From: JAFARZ01 sp035651595
GTDB taxonomy: Bacteria > Actinomycetota > Actinomycetes > Streptosporangiales > Streptosporangiaceae
Direction of reading: 5' to 3'
Assembly (NCBI GenBank): GCA_035651595.1
Contig: DASRFJ010000195.1
Span: forward strand, 1-44,838
Length of the DNA: 44,838 nucleotides
The translations under genes were made by a program, and so were the position numbers. The notes below the pieces were generated by a model that was given only the letters and a program-made list of their open reading frames with translations, did not search any database and was not told the origin of the DNA. Positions 30,224 to 37,472 of the stretch are shown here, piece after piece (position 1 is the stretch's first letter; every line of letters begins with the position of its first letter).

Positions 30224-31068
30224 GTGTGTGCTCCCATCCGCGCGGCGACTACCGCGGTCCCGGTCAGCCATTCGGGGACCGGTTCGTAGGCCAGCGTCTC
30301 GAACGGGGTCCCAGGGCCGGCCGCTCCCGCCGCGACGAGCCATCCCCTGATCTCGTGTGCACCGTTGCCAGCCGCGTCAAGTACGGCGTCATCGTAGTCG
30401 GTGAGCCGATCCGCGTTGCCCGATTCCAGCCGGATCAGGAAATCTCGGTCGAAATCCTCATTTATCTGGCCAGCCTCCGGCATGCCGACCCAGTGCGAGA
30501 GGCCGCCGGTGGCAAGCACGACCACGCTACGCACCGAGGTGGCCGCCTCGATGGCGCCGCGCAGCATCCGGCCGAAGTCGTAGCAGCGCTTCGGCGTGGG
30601 ATACGGCGGGTTCACCCCGTTGACCACGACCGGCACCACCGGGATGTCCCCGGTGTCCAGCAGCTCTAGCGGGACGCAGAAGTTCTCGTCGAAGTCGAAC
30701 CCGCCGTCGGCGAGCGCCGGGTCGAACTCGTGGGCCAGCGCGTACCGGTACACGTGGCCGGCCAGTTCCGGCGCACCCGGGTAGTGGCGCTGCGGGATCC
30801 GCAGGAACTCGCTCATCTGCGCGGTCACCGGTCCCAGATGCCGGTCCGAGGTGATCACGGCGAACACCGGGAGGTTCGCCAGGAAGAAGTTCGTGAAGTG
30901 CTCCACCGAGACGGCCACGACCGCGTCCGGCCCGATGTCCGCGATCCGCTTCGCCGCCTCGCCGAACCCGGCCATCACCGCGTCCCGCTTGGCCGGATCG
31001 GCCCGCTCGGGGAACCCGGTCAGCCCCGGCGAGTGCGCGGTCGCGAACACCCCGCTGAGCGTGGCCAT
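30220..31068 (-). CDS. Extradiol ring-cleavage dioxygenase, LigB catalytic subunit
   Basis: Class III (LigAB-type) dioxygenase of 282 residues cleaving a catecholic ring next to its hydroxyl groups. Candidate iron ligands are H12 in FATAHSPGL, a histidine in VSVEHFTNFF (about 56) and the C-terminal ATGGLSHWVG histidine as acid/base. Also conserved is the NFCVPLELL segment after D-F-D-E. ATG 31068 shares one base with the LigA stop (TGATG), giving tight coupling for a 1:1 complex. The exact substrate is not predictable; a dihydroxylated bicyclic or heteroaromatic ring would fit the aldolase downstream. Confidence 0.9.
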   Translation of the reverse strand: MATLSGVFATAHSPGLTGFPERADPAKRDAVMAGFGEAAKRIADIGPDAVVAVSVEHFTNFFLANLPVFAVITSDRHLGPVTAQMSEFLRIPQRHYPGAPELAGHVYRYALAHEFDPALADGGFDFDENFCVPLELLDTGDIPVVPVVVNGVNPPYPTPKRCYDFGRMLRGAIEAATSVRSVVVLATGGLSHWVGMPEAGQINEDFDRDFLIRLESGNADRLTDYDDAVLDAAGNGAHEIRGWLVAAGAAGPGTPFETLAYEPVPEWLTGTAVVAARMGAHT

Positions 31069-31331
31069 CAGGCGTTGCCTCCGTCGCGGCCGGCGCGCAG
31101 CTGCGCGTAGTAGTCCGCCCGGCTCACCCCGATCTGCAACGCGCAGAAGTACAGCAGGTACGGATTCGCCCCGAGGTCGTACAGCGTACGGAAGTCCCGC
31201 CTGACGATGGCTTCGCGTTCGGCCGGGTCCAGCTCGTATCCGGCCAGGACCCCGTCCGGATCCTCCCCGAACCGCGCCGCCAGCGCCGGGTCGCGCCGCA
31301 GCTCCCAGAGCAATTTGTGCAGGAAATACAC
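31068..31331 (-). CDS. LigA-like small subunit of extradiol dioxygenase
   Basis: Helical small subunit of 87 residues of the LigAB family: FLHKLLWELRRDPALAARFGEDPDGVLAGYELDPAEREAIVRRD followed by YDLGANPYLLYFCALQIG. It caps the LigB active site. It starts with GTG 31331, six bases after TAGGCT, so the operon mRNA appears leaderless; this is the first gene of the run down to 26384. The length agrees with known LigA domains, which are around 90-140 residues. Confidence 0.88.
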   Translation of the reverse strand: MYFLHKLLWELRRDPALAARFGEDPDGVLAGYELDPAEREAIVRRDFRTLYDLGANPYLLYFCALQIGVSRADYYAQLRAGRDGGNA

Positions 31332-31343
31332 GAATTGAGCCTA
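31332..31343 (-). promoter_or_regulatory. Leaderless promoter of the aromatic catabolic operon
   Basis: Minus-strand TAGGCT (plus 31338-31343) is followed by six bases and GTG 31331. No regulator gene is adjacent; control may come from elsewhere. Confidence 0.5.
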
Positions 31344-31517
31344 ACAATGCCGGTTGCGCGCCGGATCCCCCCAACGGGTACTTTCTCCCGGGACGGTTCG
31401 GTTCCGCCCGCCGCCCGCCGCCCCCTGCCGCCCCCTGCCGCCCAGCGCCCCGCCCGCCGGGTGCCCGGTTTGTCCCGGTATTACCCTGTCGTTCGCACTC
31501 GCCGCGGGTTTCTGCGA

Positions 31518-31583
31518 CTCGATCGAAATCATTGCGGACACTTACCCCCCCAAACCGGGAGGGTAACTGTCCGCAATAATCCG
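31518..31583. repeat. Dispersed palindromic repeat, copy 2 (inverted)
   Basis: Left arm 31532-31550 (TGCGGACACTTACCC and following C run) and right arm 31556-31574 pair across the loop AAACC. The reverse complement matches copy 1 at 6327-6392 almost base for base, including outside flanks (TCGA side and CCGG side), with only a few differences. Similarity seems to reach further out into about 31440. Confidence 0.75.
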
Positions 31584-31818
31584 GCGGCCCCGCAGCCGCA
31601 CCCGAAATTTGGCTGGATGTCTGGTTCGGGGTTCTCGGGTCGGGGGATTCTGCTGGCTGATGGTGTGCGTGGCCGTTGCGGCGGCTGCCGGGACACGAGC
31701 GCACCGGCGGGTCCGCCAGCAACGTGAACGATTGCCCCCTCGTGGAGGATTGACCCCCATACGCGAGGGTCCGGTTACCACAAAGGGGAAATCCACCACG
31801 CTATCCGAGGCCCATCGA

Positions 31819-31855
31819 GCGAAACCCGCCGCCACTGTCCGGCGGCGGGTTTCGC
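31819..31855. terminator. Perfect 15-base inverted repeat
   Basis: GCGAAACCCGCCGCC (31819-31833) pairs with GGCGGCGGGTTTCGC (31841-31855) over seven loop bases. It lies downstream of the minus-strand ferredoxin gene and upstream of the LigA promoter, so it is a likely terminator for the former. Confidence 0.6.
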
Positions 31856-31891
31856 GCACGATCACCCCGCCCCAGACGGCCGCCGGTTCCG

Positions 31892-31950
31892 AACCCCAGC
31901 GTTGCCGCAACCGCGGGCACCTGACGCCCCGTTGCGGCAACGCTGGGGTT
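31892..31950. repeat. Perfect 20-base inverted repeat
   Basis: AACCCCAGCGTTGCCGCAAC (31892-31911) is matched perfectly by its inverse at 31931-31950 with a 19-base loop. It is too long for ordinary attenuation and could be a terminator, an operator or the ends of a decayed small element. Confidence 0.6.
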
Positions 31951-31980
31951 GGCTCGCGAGCCGGGACGTGTCCCGGACCC

Positions 31981-32058
31981 GCGGGGGCGGGCTCAGCGGG
32001 GGCGGGCTCAGCGGGGGCGGGGCTCAGCGGGGCCGGGGCTCAGCGGGGGCGGGGCTCA
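31981..32058. repeat. Five tandem 15-16-base repeats
   Basis: Units of GCGGGGGCGGGCTCA (31981, 31996) and 16-base forms with an extra G (32011, 32027, 32043). The TCA that ends each unit is, in the last copy, the stop codon of the minus-strand ferredoxin gene, so the array may have grown out of the gene end. Confidence 0.75.
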
Positions 32059-32253
32059 GGAGTCGATCACGCGGAGGGCGCGGGAGGGACAGGAGCGGAC
32101 GGCGTTCTCCACCTTGGCGCGGAGCGCCTCGTCCGGCGCCCCGTTGAGCAGCACGACCTTCGCGGTGTCGTCGTCGACGTCGAACACCTCGGGCGCCGCC
32201 ATCACGCAGCAGACGTAGCCCTGGCATGCGTCCAGGTCGGCTTCGACCCTCAA
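32056..32253 (-). CDS. Ferredoxin, [3Fe-4S] type
   Basis: Electron carrier of 65 residues. C10 and C16 form the C-x5-C pair, followed by A-A-P-E-V-F-D, and the third ligand is in SCPSRAL near residue 55; the pattern is that of single-cluster [3Fe-4S] ferredoxins which serve cytochromes P450 and some oxygenases. An additional cysteine (C15) next to C16 is unusual. ATG 32253 overlaps the stop of the amidohydrolase gene. It could feed the Rieske oxygenase downstream, but these normally use Rieske or plant-type ferredoxins. Confidence 0.88.
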   Translation of the reverse strand: MRVEADLDACQGYVCCVMAAPEVFDVDDDTAKVVLLNGAPDEALRAKVENAVRSCPSRALRVIDS

Positions 32254-33440
32254 TGTGCTGTCCCTTCCAGGTGAGCCAGCGCCGCCGGCACGGTCACCTG
32301 CCGGGCGGCGAGCGGGGTGTTACGACTGGTAAGCGATCGGACCACGCCATCCGTTACAACCGCGCAGATGCCCGGTATGTCGCCGCGGTCCAGCGCGCCG
32401 GTGGCGTCGGACGCGACCGAGCCCCAGGGGGCGTCCATCACGATCAGGTCCGCCGCGCGGCCCGGGGCGACCAGGCCGGCCGGCAGCGACCAGGTCCGCG
32501 CGACGTTGCCGGTGGCCAATGCCCAGGCCTGGGCGGCCGGGAGCCCGCCGAGCGAGGCCAGTTCGGCGACCGTCTTGATCATGCCGAGTGGCATCACGCC
32601 GGTGCCGGTCGGCGTGTCCGAGCCGATGACCACGCGGTGCAGGTTGCCCGACTCCCGCGCCAGCCCGAGGACGTGCAGCGACGACCTGAGGTTGCCCGCC
32701 TGGACGAGCTGGAGCGCCATCGAGGTCTCCCGCACGATCACCTCGAGGCCGTCCTCGCGCAGCGACGTCGGCCCGCCGTTGATGTGGCCGCAGACGTCCG
32801 GCCGCAGCAGCAGCAGGTGCTCCGGCGTGATCGGCTTGGAGCCCGGCACGCTCGCGCCGCCGGAATGGCACATCACGGTGATGCCGTGCTGCTGTGCCCA
32901 GCGGACCTGGTCCACGCCGTCGGCCGGGTCCCGATAGCGGCCGAAGCCGAACTTGGCGAGCCGTACGCCAGCCGCCTCGAGATCCGCGAAGTCCGGCTCG
33001 GCGAGCGTGGGCTCGAGCACGACCGCACCCGCGTGCACCCGCATGCCGCCGGGCCGGAAGTTGTCGAAGCAGGCCCGGGCGGCGATCGCCAGCGCCTTGA
33101 CCCCGGCGGCGTCGTGCGGGCGGCCCGGCGCGTGAATCTCACCTGGTGAGACGCACCGGGTGATGCCGCCGTGCACGTAGCTGGCCAGGAACCCGACGGT
33201 CTGCTGCCGCGGCGTGTAGTCGCCGAGCACCACATGGCAGTGCGAGTCGATCAGCCCGGGCGCGATCGTCGCGCCGCGGACGTCCACCACCAGGTCCGCG
33301 GACGGCAGCCCGGACCGGTCTCCCACGTAGCCGATCTGGCCGTCGGCGCAGAACACCGAGTCCGCGCCCGCCGCCACCGGCTGGTCCAGGTCGCCGGTCA
33401 GCACGGTCGAGGCGTTGACCAGGGCCAGCGAGGGGCTCAC
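32250..33440 (-). CDS. Amidohydrolase, enamidase-like
   Basis: Metal-dependent hydrolase of 396 residues. The first metal motif is D-S-H-C-H (about 65-69) after A-P-G-L-I. Further ligands are seen in KFGFGRY (lysine), VMCHSGG, GHINGGPTS and the catalytic aspartate in VIGSDTPTGTGVMPLGM. The last segment and overall pattern recall enamidase of nicotinate fermentation, which opens a cyclic enamide, though I cannot exclude another cyclic amide. The GTG at 33440 is the start. It heads a two-gene unit with the ferredoxin and is divergent from the C-C hydrolase gene, sharing a 244-base control region. Confidence 0.8.
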   Translation of the reverse strand: MSPSLALVNASTVLTGDLDQPVAAGADSVFCADGQIGYVGDRSGLPSADLVVDVRGATIAPGLIDSHCHVVLGDYTPRQQTVGFLASYVHGGITRCVSPGEIHAPGRPHDAAGVKALAIAARACFDNFRPGGMRVHAGAVVLEPTLAEPDFADLEAAGVRLAKFGFGRYRDPADGVDQVRWAQQHGITVMCHSGGASVPGSKPITPEHLLLLRPDVCGHINGGPTSLREDGLEVIVRETSMALQLVQAGNLRSSLHVLGLARESGNLHRVVIGSDTPTGTGVMPLGMIKTVAELASLGGLPAAQAWALATGNVARTWSLPAGLVAPGRAADLIVMDAPWGSVASDATGALDRGDIPGICAVVTDGVVRSLTSRNTPLAARQVTVPAALAHLEGTAH

Positions 33441-33564
33441 GGCGCGTCCCGCGGCACGTCGGCGACCTGCGCACCCATCACGTCTCCAGTTTGCAAGATC
33501 GTTACAGCTCGTCTACCTGCGGGGAACAATAACGGCCACCACCGATCACGACATATCACCCGAA

Positions 33565-33578
33565 GGGGTAATATCCCC
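33565..33578. promoter_or_regulatory. Candidate operator in the divergent spacer
   Basis: GGGGTAATATCCCC has a near-perfect dyad, and CCCCGTAAGGG follows within 12 bases. It lies in the 33441-33684 spacer between divergent genes, which otherwise holds no gene. A regulator for it is not known. Confidence 0.3.
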
Positions 33579-33684
33579 GGGCATGCCCCGTAAGGGTAAC
33601 GGCGGACAGGGCATGATAGGAGGCCTTGAATACGTCTGCCCGCTCACTATCCGCACGTGCCGATCGACCGGAGGCTAGCTGACC

Positions 33685-34833
33685 ATGCGCCCTGAGCTGC
33701 GGCTTCTCGAACTGTTCCCGCAGAACGAGGACTGGTCCCTGCAGACCTTCCGGCTACTGGCCGAAGTCGCGGTCGGCGGGGCGGACCTATTCGAGTGCGC
33801 CCGCACCGCCGCGCGGATCGGCGATTCCGATGACGTCGAGGTCTGGCACCGGGAATGGAGCCGCACCGCCCGCGAGGTCGCCGGACACGGCCGGGCCGAG
33901 GCGGCCAAGGGGCACACGTACACGGCGAGCCGTGCCCTGTTCCGTTCGCTCAGCTACTGGCGGCACAGTGAGTTCTTCTTCGACTCCAGCGACCCGCGCC
34001 GCGCGCAGGCGTACACCGAGGGTGTCCGGGCGTTCCGCGAGGCGGCAGAACTCCAGGGCGGGTACATCGAGCAGATCGGCGTTCCGTTCGAGGGCGAGAT
34101 CCTGGACGGCTACCTCGTCAAGCCGGACCTGACCGGCGCCAGGCGCCCGACGGTCCTCTTTTTGGGGGGCGCCGACTCCTGGGCCGAGGAACTGGTGTTC
34201 CTCGGCGGTAACCAGTTCCCCGCCCGCGGCCTGAACCTGGTCGTCGTCGACACCCCCGGCCGCGGCGGCACGCTCCGGTTCAAGAAGATCTACAGCCGTC
34301 CGGACTACGAGGTGCCGGTACGAGCCATCCTGGACCATCTCGAGTCAAGGCAAGACGTGGACGCCGGCCGGATCGGCCTGGCCGGGGTGAGCCTGGGCGG
34401 CTACTACGCGCCACGGGCCGCCGCCATGGAGCCGCGGGTCAAGGCGGTTGCCGCCTGGTGCGGCACCTGGCAGGTGCTCACCGACTTCTACGATTTCTAC
34501 CCGCCGTTGCAGAAGCAGCTCCAGTGGCTGCTCGGCGCCGCCGACGACGCGGACGCGCGGCAGAAGCTGACCGCGTTCAGCCTGGACGGTTACGCGCAGC
34601 GGATCAGCGTCCCGGTCTACGTGCTGCACGGCACCGACGACGTGATCATGGACCTGGCCGGCGCCCGGACGTTCGTCGCCAACCTGACCACCGAGGACGT
34701 GACGTTCCAGGTGTACGACGGCCCTGGCGCCCTGCACTGCAGTTATGACTACGCGGCCACCGCGGTGGCCGCCCTGACTGACTGGTTCGCCGACAGGCTC
34801 GGCGTCAGCCACGAATCACACCCCGCAATCTGA
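33685..34833 (+). CDS. Alpha/beta hydrolase, dihydroxypseudooxynicotine hydrolase-like
   Basis: Serine-dependent hydrolase of 382 residues. A helical N-terminal cap (about 1-130) precedes the alpha/beta core, as in 2,6-dihydroxypseudooxynicotine hydrolase, a C-C bond hydrolase of nicotine breakdown. The nucleophile is the serine of GVSLGGYYAP (about 235), the acid lies in LHGTDDVIMD (about 315) and the histidine in GALHCSYD (about 350). The oxyanion loop is LFLGGADSW. ATG 33685 follows GGAGG. Its stop shares a base with an ATG (34833), but the next gene starts at 34848. Carbon-carbon hydrolase or esterase activity cannot be settled by reading. Confidence 0.85.
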   Translation: MRPELRLLELFPQNEDWSLQTFRLLAEVAVGGADLFECARTAARIGDSDDVEVWHREWSRTAREVAGHGRAEAAKGHTYTASRALFRSLSYWRHSEFFFDSSDPRRAQAYTEGVRAFREAAELQGGYIEQIGVPFEGEILDGYLVKPDLTGARRPTVLFLGGADSWAEELVFLGGNQFPARGLNLVVVDTPGRGGTLRFKKIYSRPDYEVPVRAILDHLESRQDVDAGRIGLAGVSLGGYYAPRAAAMEPRVKAVAAWCGTWQVLTDFYDFYPPLQKQLQWLLGAADDADARQKLTAFSLDGYAQRISVPVYVLHGTDDVIMDLAGARTFVANLTTEDVTFQVYDGPGALHCSYDYAATAVAALTDWFADRLGVSHESHPAI

Positions 34834-34847
34834 TGAGGAGAGCGTTC

Positions 34848-35921
34848 GTGAACATAAGGAAGGGCGCACTGGCGACGGCCCTCGCTACGGCGTCACTGAC
34901 GGTCGCGGCGTGCACGTCCGCGTCGTCTACCGGTCCCGCGTCCGGGAGCAGTACCCCGGCGTCCACGGCGAGCGGCTCCTCGGCCGCGCAGACCTCCAGC
35001 CACATCACGATCGGGTTTGCCAACCCGCAGGACACGCAACCGGTGCTGCAGGCGTTCCAGGCCGCGCTCACCGCGGCGGCCACCCGGGCCGGCGACAAGG
35101 TCATCTCGCTGAACGCCGGGCTGTCGGTCAACCAGCAGGTCTCGGACATCCAGACGTTCATCACCGACAAGGTGAACGTGATCATCGTCTTCCCGCTCGC
35201 GGTGCCGCCGCTCCAGGCCGCGCTCGCCCAGGCGCACGCCGCGGGCATCAAGCTGCTCGGCTACAACGCGATCCTGCCCGGCACGGCCTCCGCCGCGCCG
35301 TTCGACGCCGACCTGGACCAGGGCATCGTCGTGGGTGGCGCGAAGGACGCTGCCAGCTACGTGTCGAGCACGCTGAAGGGCAAGGGCAATGTGCTCGGCA
35401 TCAACATCGGCGCTCCGGTCCCGTCGCTGATCGCGATGGTGAACAACTACAAGACGGACGTCACCTCAGGCAGCCCAGGCATCAAGTGGCTGGAGACCGC
35501 CACCGACGCGTCCGACTCACTGTCCGGTGGCCAGACCGCAGCGGCCGACGCGATCACCCGCTACCACGGCAACATCCAGGCGGTCATGTCCTACACCGAC
35601 GAGGCGGCGATCGGCGCGTACAACGCGCTCAAGGCGGCGGGCGTCAAGAACGTCGTGATCATCGGCCAGCAGGGCAACGCGGACGGCATCAACGCGATCA
35701 AGTCCGGCGAGATTCAGGGCGACATCGACACCCAGCCGTGGAAGGAAGCCCTCTACGCGCTGAAGATGTCGCAGGACCTGGCGGCCGGCACCAGCCTCCC
35801 GGCGATCGTGGAGTACCCGTCGGTGTTCATCACCAAGGCCAACTTGTCCAGCTATGTGCCCTGGCAGACCGCGATCCAAGAGATCTCCAGCGGCTCCATG
35901 TCACTGGACGTCTCGTTCTAG
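34848..35921 (+). CDS. Sugar-type ABC importer substrate-binding lipoprotein
   Basis: Extracellular solute receptor of the RbsB/periplasmic-binding-protein type I family. Signal peptide with lipobox V-A-A-C near residue 22, then a Ser/Thr/Ala-rich linker and two alpha/beta lobes: ITIGFANPQDTQPVLQAFQAAL, VNVIIVFPLAVPPLQAALAQAHAAGIKLLGYNA, QAVMSYTDEAAIGAYNALKAAG and VVIIGQQGNADGINAIKSGEIQGDI. GTG 34848 has GAGGAG at 34835-34840; the in-frame ATG at 34833 lies upstream of this site and is rejected. It begins the importer operon and follows the C-C hydrolase gene by 14 bases, so uptake and hydrolysis may be linked. The ligand need not be a sugar. Confidence 0.92.
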   Translation: MNIRKGALATALATASLTVAACTSASSTGPASGSSTPASTASGSSAAQTSSHITIGFANPQDTQPVLQAFQAALTAAATRAGDKVISLNAGLSVNQQVSDIQTFITDKVNVIIVFPLAVPPLQAALAQAHAAGIKLLGYNAILPGTASAAPFDADLDQGIVVGGAKDAASYVSSTLKGKGNVLGINIGAPVPSLIAMVNNYKTDVTSGSPGIKWLETATDASDSLSGGQTAAADAITRYHGNIQAVMSYTDEAAIGAYNALKAAGVKNVVIIGQQGNADGINAIKSGEIQGDIDTQPWKEALYALKMSQDLAAGTSLPAIVEYPSVFITKANLSSYVPWQTAIQEISSGSMSLDVSF

Positions 35922-35927
35922 CTGACG

Positions 35928-37472
35928 TTGCCGCACGCAATCGCTGAGCCGCGGCTTGCCGTCCGCGGGATCGGCAAGCGGTTCGGGCAGACCTGGGTGC
36001 TGCGTGACGTGAGCCTGGCCGTGGCGCCAGGCCAGGTACACGCGGTGGTCGGCCTGAACGGCTCGGGCAAGTCGACGCTGATGCGCGCCGTCTACGGCGC
36101 GCATCAGCCGTCCGAGGGCGAGATCCTGCTGGACGGCGTGCCGTGCCGGTTCCGCGGCCCGCGCGACGCCCTGGCCAAGGGCGTCGCCGCGGTCCCGCAG
36201 GAGCTGCCGGTGGTGCCGGAGCTGAGCGTCACCGAGAACATCTTTCTCGGCATGCTGCCGAACAGCGGCGGGATGCTCAAGCTCAAACACGCGCACGCCG
36301 AGGCGGAGCGGGTGCTCCGGCACCTGCACGCAGACGCCGAGGTCCCCGGCGTGCACGAGTCCGTCGGGCGGCTCAGCCTGGCCGGCCAGCAGCTGGTGAC
36401 CGTGGCCAGGGCGCTGGTCCGGCACGCTGGCGTGATCGTCTTCGACGAGCCGACCAGCGCGTTGCCCGGCCCCGCCGCCGCCCGGCTGCGCGACGTGATC
36501 AGGACGCTGCGCGCCGACGGCGAGGCGATCATGTTCATCTCCCAGCGGCTCAACGACGTGCTGGACCTCGCCGACGAGCTGACCGTGCTCCGCGACGGCC
36601 GCGCCGTCGCGCAGGGCCCGGCCGGCGCGTTCACCAGCGAGACGATCGTGCACTGGATGGTGCACGGCCGCCCGCCGGCGACAGCGTTGGCGAGGCAGGC
36701 GCAGGTGCAGGTGCCGGTCGCTGAGACGCCGGCCAGCCCGCCGCCCGGCACGGCTCCGGTCCTCACCGTCCGCGACCTGTCCGCGGGGCGCCTGACCGGC
36801 ATTTCGCTGGACGTCTGGCCAGGGGAGCTGGTCGGGCTGTTCGGCCTGCCCGGCTCCGGCGCCGCCGACATCCTGCGTGCCATCTACGGCGCCGAACGCG
36901 CCACGGTCGGCACGATCGCCCTGGACGGCGTCCCGCTGACCCGGTACAGCGTCCGCGCCCGCATCGACCGCGGCCTCGCCTACGTGACCGGCGACCGTCC
37001 GGCGGCGCTGGTCGCGGACCTGAGCGTGGCGGCCAACATGGCGCTGCCCGCCGCCCGCGGCCTCGCCCGCACGATCAGGCCACGTAACGAACGCAACCAG
37101 GCCCGCGCGCAGATCACCGCGCTGAACATCCAGCCGCCGGAGCCCGACGTGCCGGTGTCCACGCTGAGCGGCGGCAACCAGCAGAAGGTCATCCTGGCCC
37201 GCTGGCTCACCGGCAACCCGAAGGCCTGGCTGCTCGACGACCTTACTCGTGGCGTCGACGCCCAGGCGCAGGCCGACATCCACGAGATCATCCGCGACCG
37301 GATGCGGCACGGCGCCTGCGGGCTGATCTACTGCTCCGACCCACGGGAGCTGCACCGGATATGCGATCGGGGGCTGCTGATCTCAAGCGGCCGGGTCATC
37401 CGCGAGATCGACCCGCGCGCCCTGGACGCCGACGATCTCGGCAGCCTGCTGGAAGGGAGCCGCACGCCATGA
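35928..37472 (+). CDS. ABC importer ATPase with two ATP-binding domains (RbsA-like)
   Basis: Energising subunit of 514 residues with tandem nucleotide-binding domains. Domain 1: Walker A GLNGSGKST (42-50), signature changed to L-S-L-A-G-Q-Q, Walker B VIVFDEPTSAL. Domain 2: Walker A degenerate, GLPGSGAAD without lysine, which is normal for the RbsA/XylG class; signature LSGGNQQ intact; Walker B reads WLLDDLTRG, where most relatives have D-E-P-T-R-G, so the catalytic glutamate is replaced by aspartate and the proline by leucine. The start is TTG 35928, only six bases after the receptor gene. ATGA overlap with the permease gene follows. Confidence 0.92.
   Translation: MPHAIAEPRLAVRGIGKRFGQTWVLRDVSLAVAPGQVHAVVGLNGSGKSTLMRAVYGAHQPSEGEILLDGVPCRFRGPRDALAKGVAAVPQELPVVPELSVTENIFLGMLPNSGGMLKLKHAHAEAERVLRHLHADAEVPGVHESVGRLSLAGQQLVTVARALVRHAGVIVFDEPTSALPGPAAARLRDVIRTLRADGEAIMFISQRLNDVLDLADELTVLRDGRAVAQGPAGAFTSETIVHWMVHGRPPATALARQAQVQVPVAETPASPPPGTAPVLTVRDLSAGRLTGISLDVWPGELVGLFGLPGSGAADILRAIYGAERATVGTIALDGVPLTRYSVRARIDRGLAYVTGDRPAALVADLSVAANMALPAARGLARTIRPRNERNQARAQITALNIQPPEPDVPVSTLSGGNQQKVILARWLTGNPKAWLLDDLTRGVDAQAQADIHEIIRDRMRHGACGLIYCSDPRELHRICDRGLLISSGRVIREIDPRALDADDLGSLLEGSRTP

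Larger units (their letters stand above)
31344..32055. other. Repeat-rich intergenic region without genes
   Basis: About 700 bases with no believable gene. It contains CCGCCCCCTG-type short repeats (about 31420-31445), the palindromic repeat copy 2 (31518-31583), two perfect inverted repeats (31819-31855 and 31892-31950) and five tandem copies of a 15-16-base unit up to the ferredoxin stop. Long antisense frames here arise from the GC bias. Confidence 0.6.

Noticed and set aside
34833..34847. Start of the first importer receptor at ATG 34833
   Set aside because: The ribosome binding site GAGGAG at 34835-34840 comes after this ATG and serves GTG 34848.
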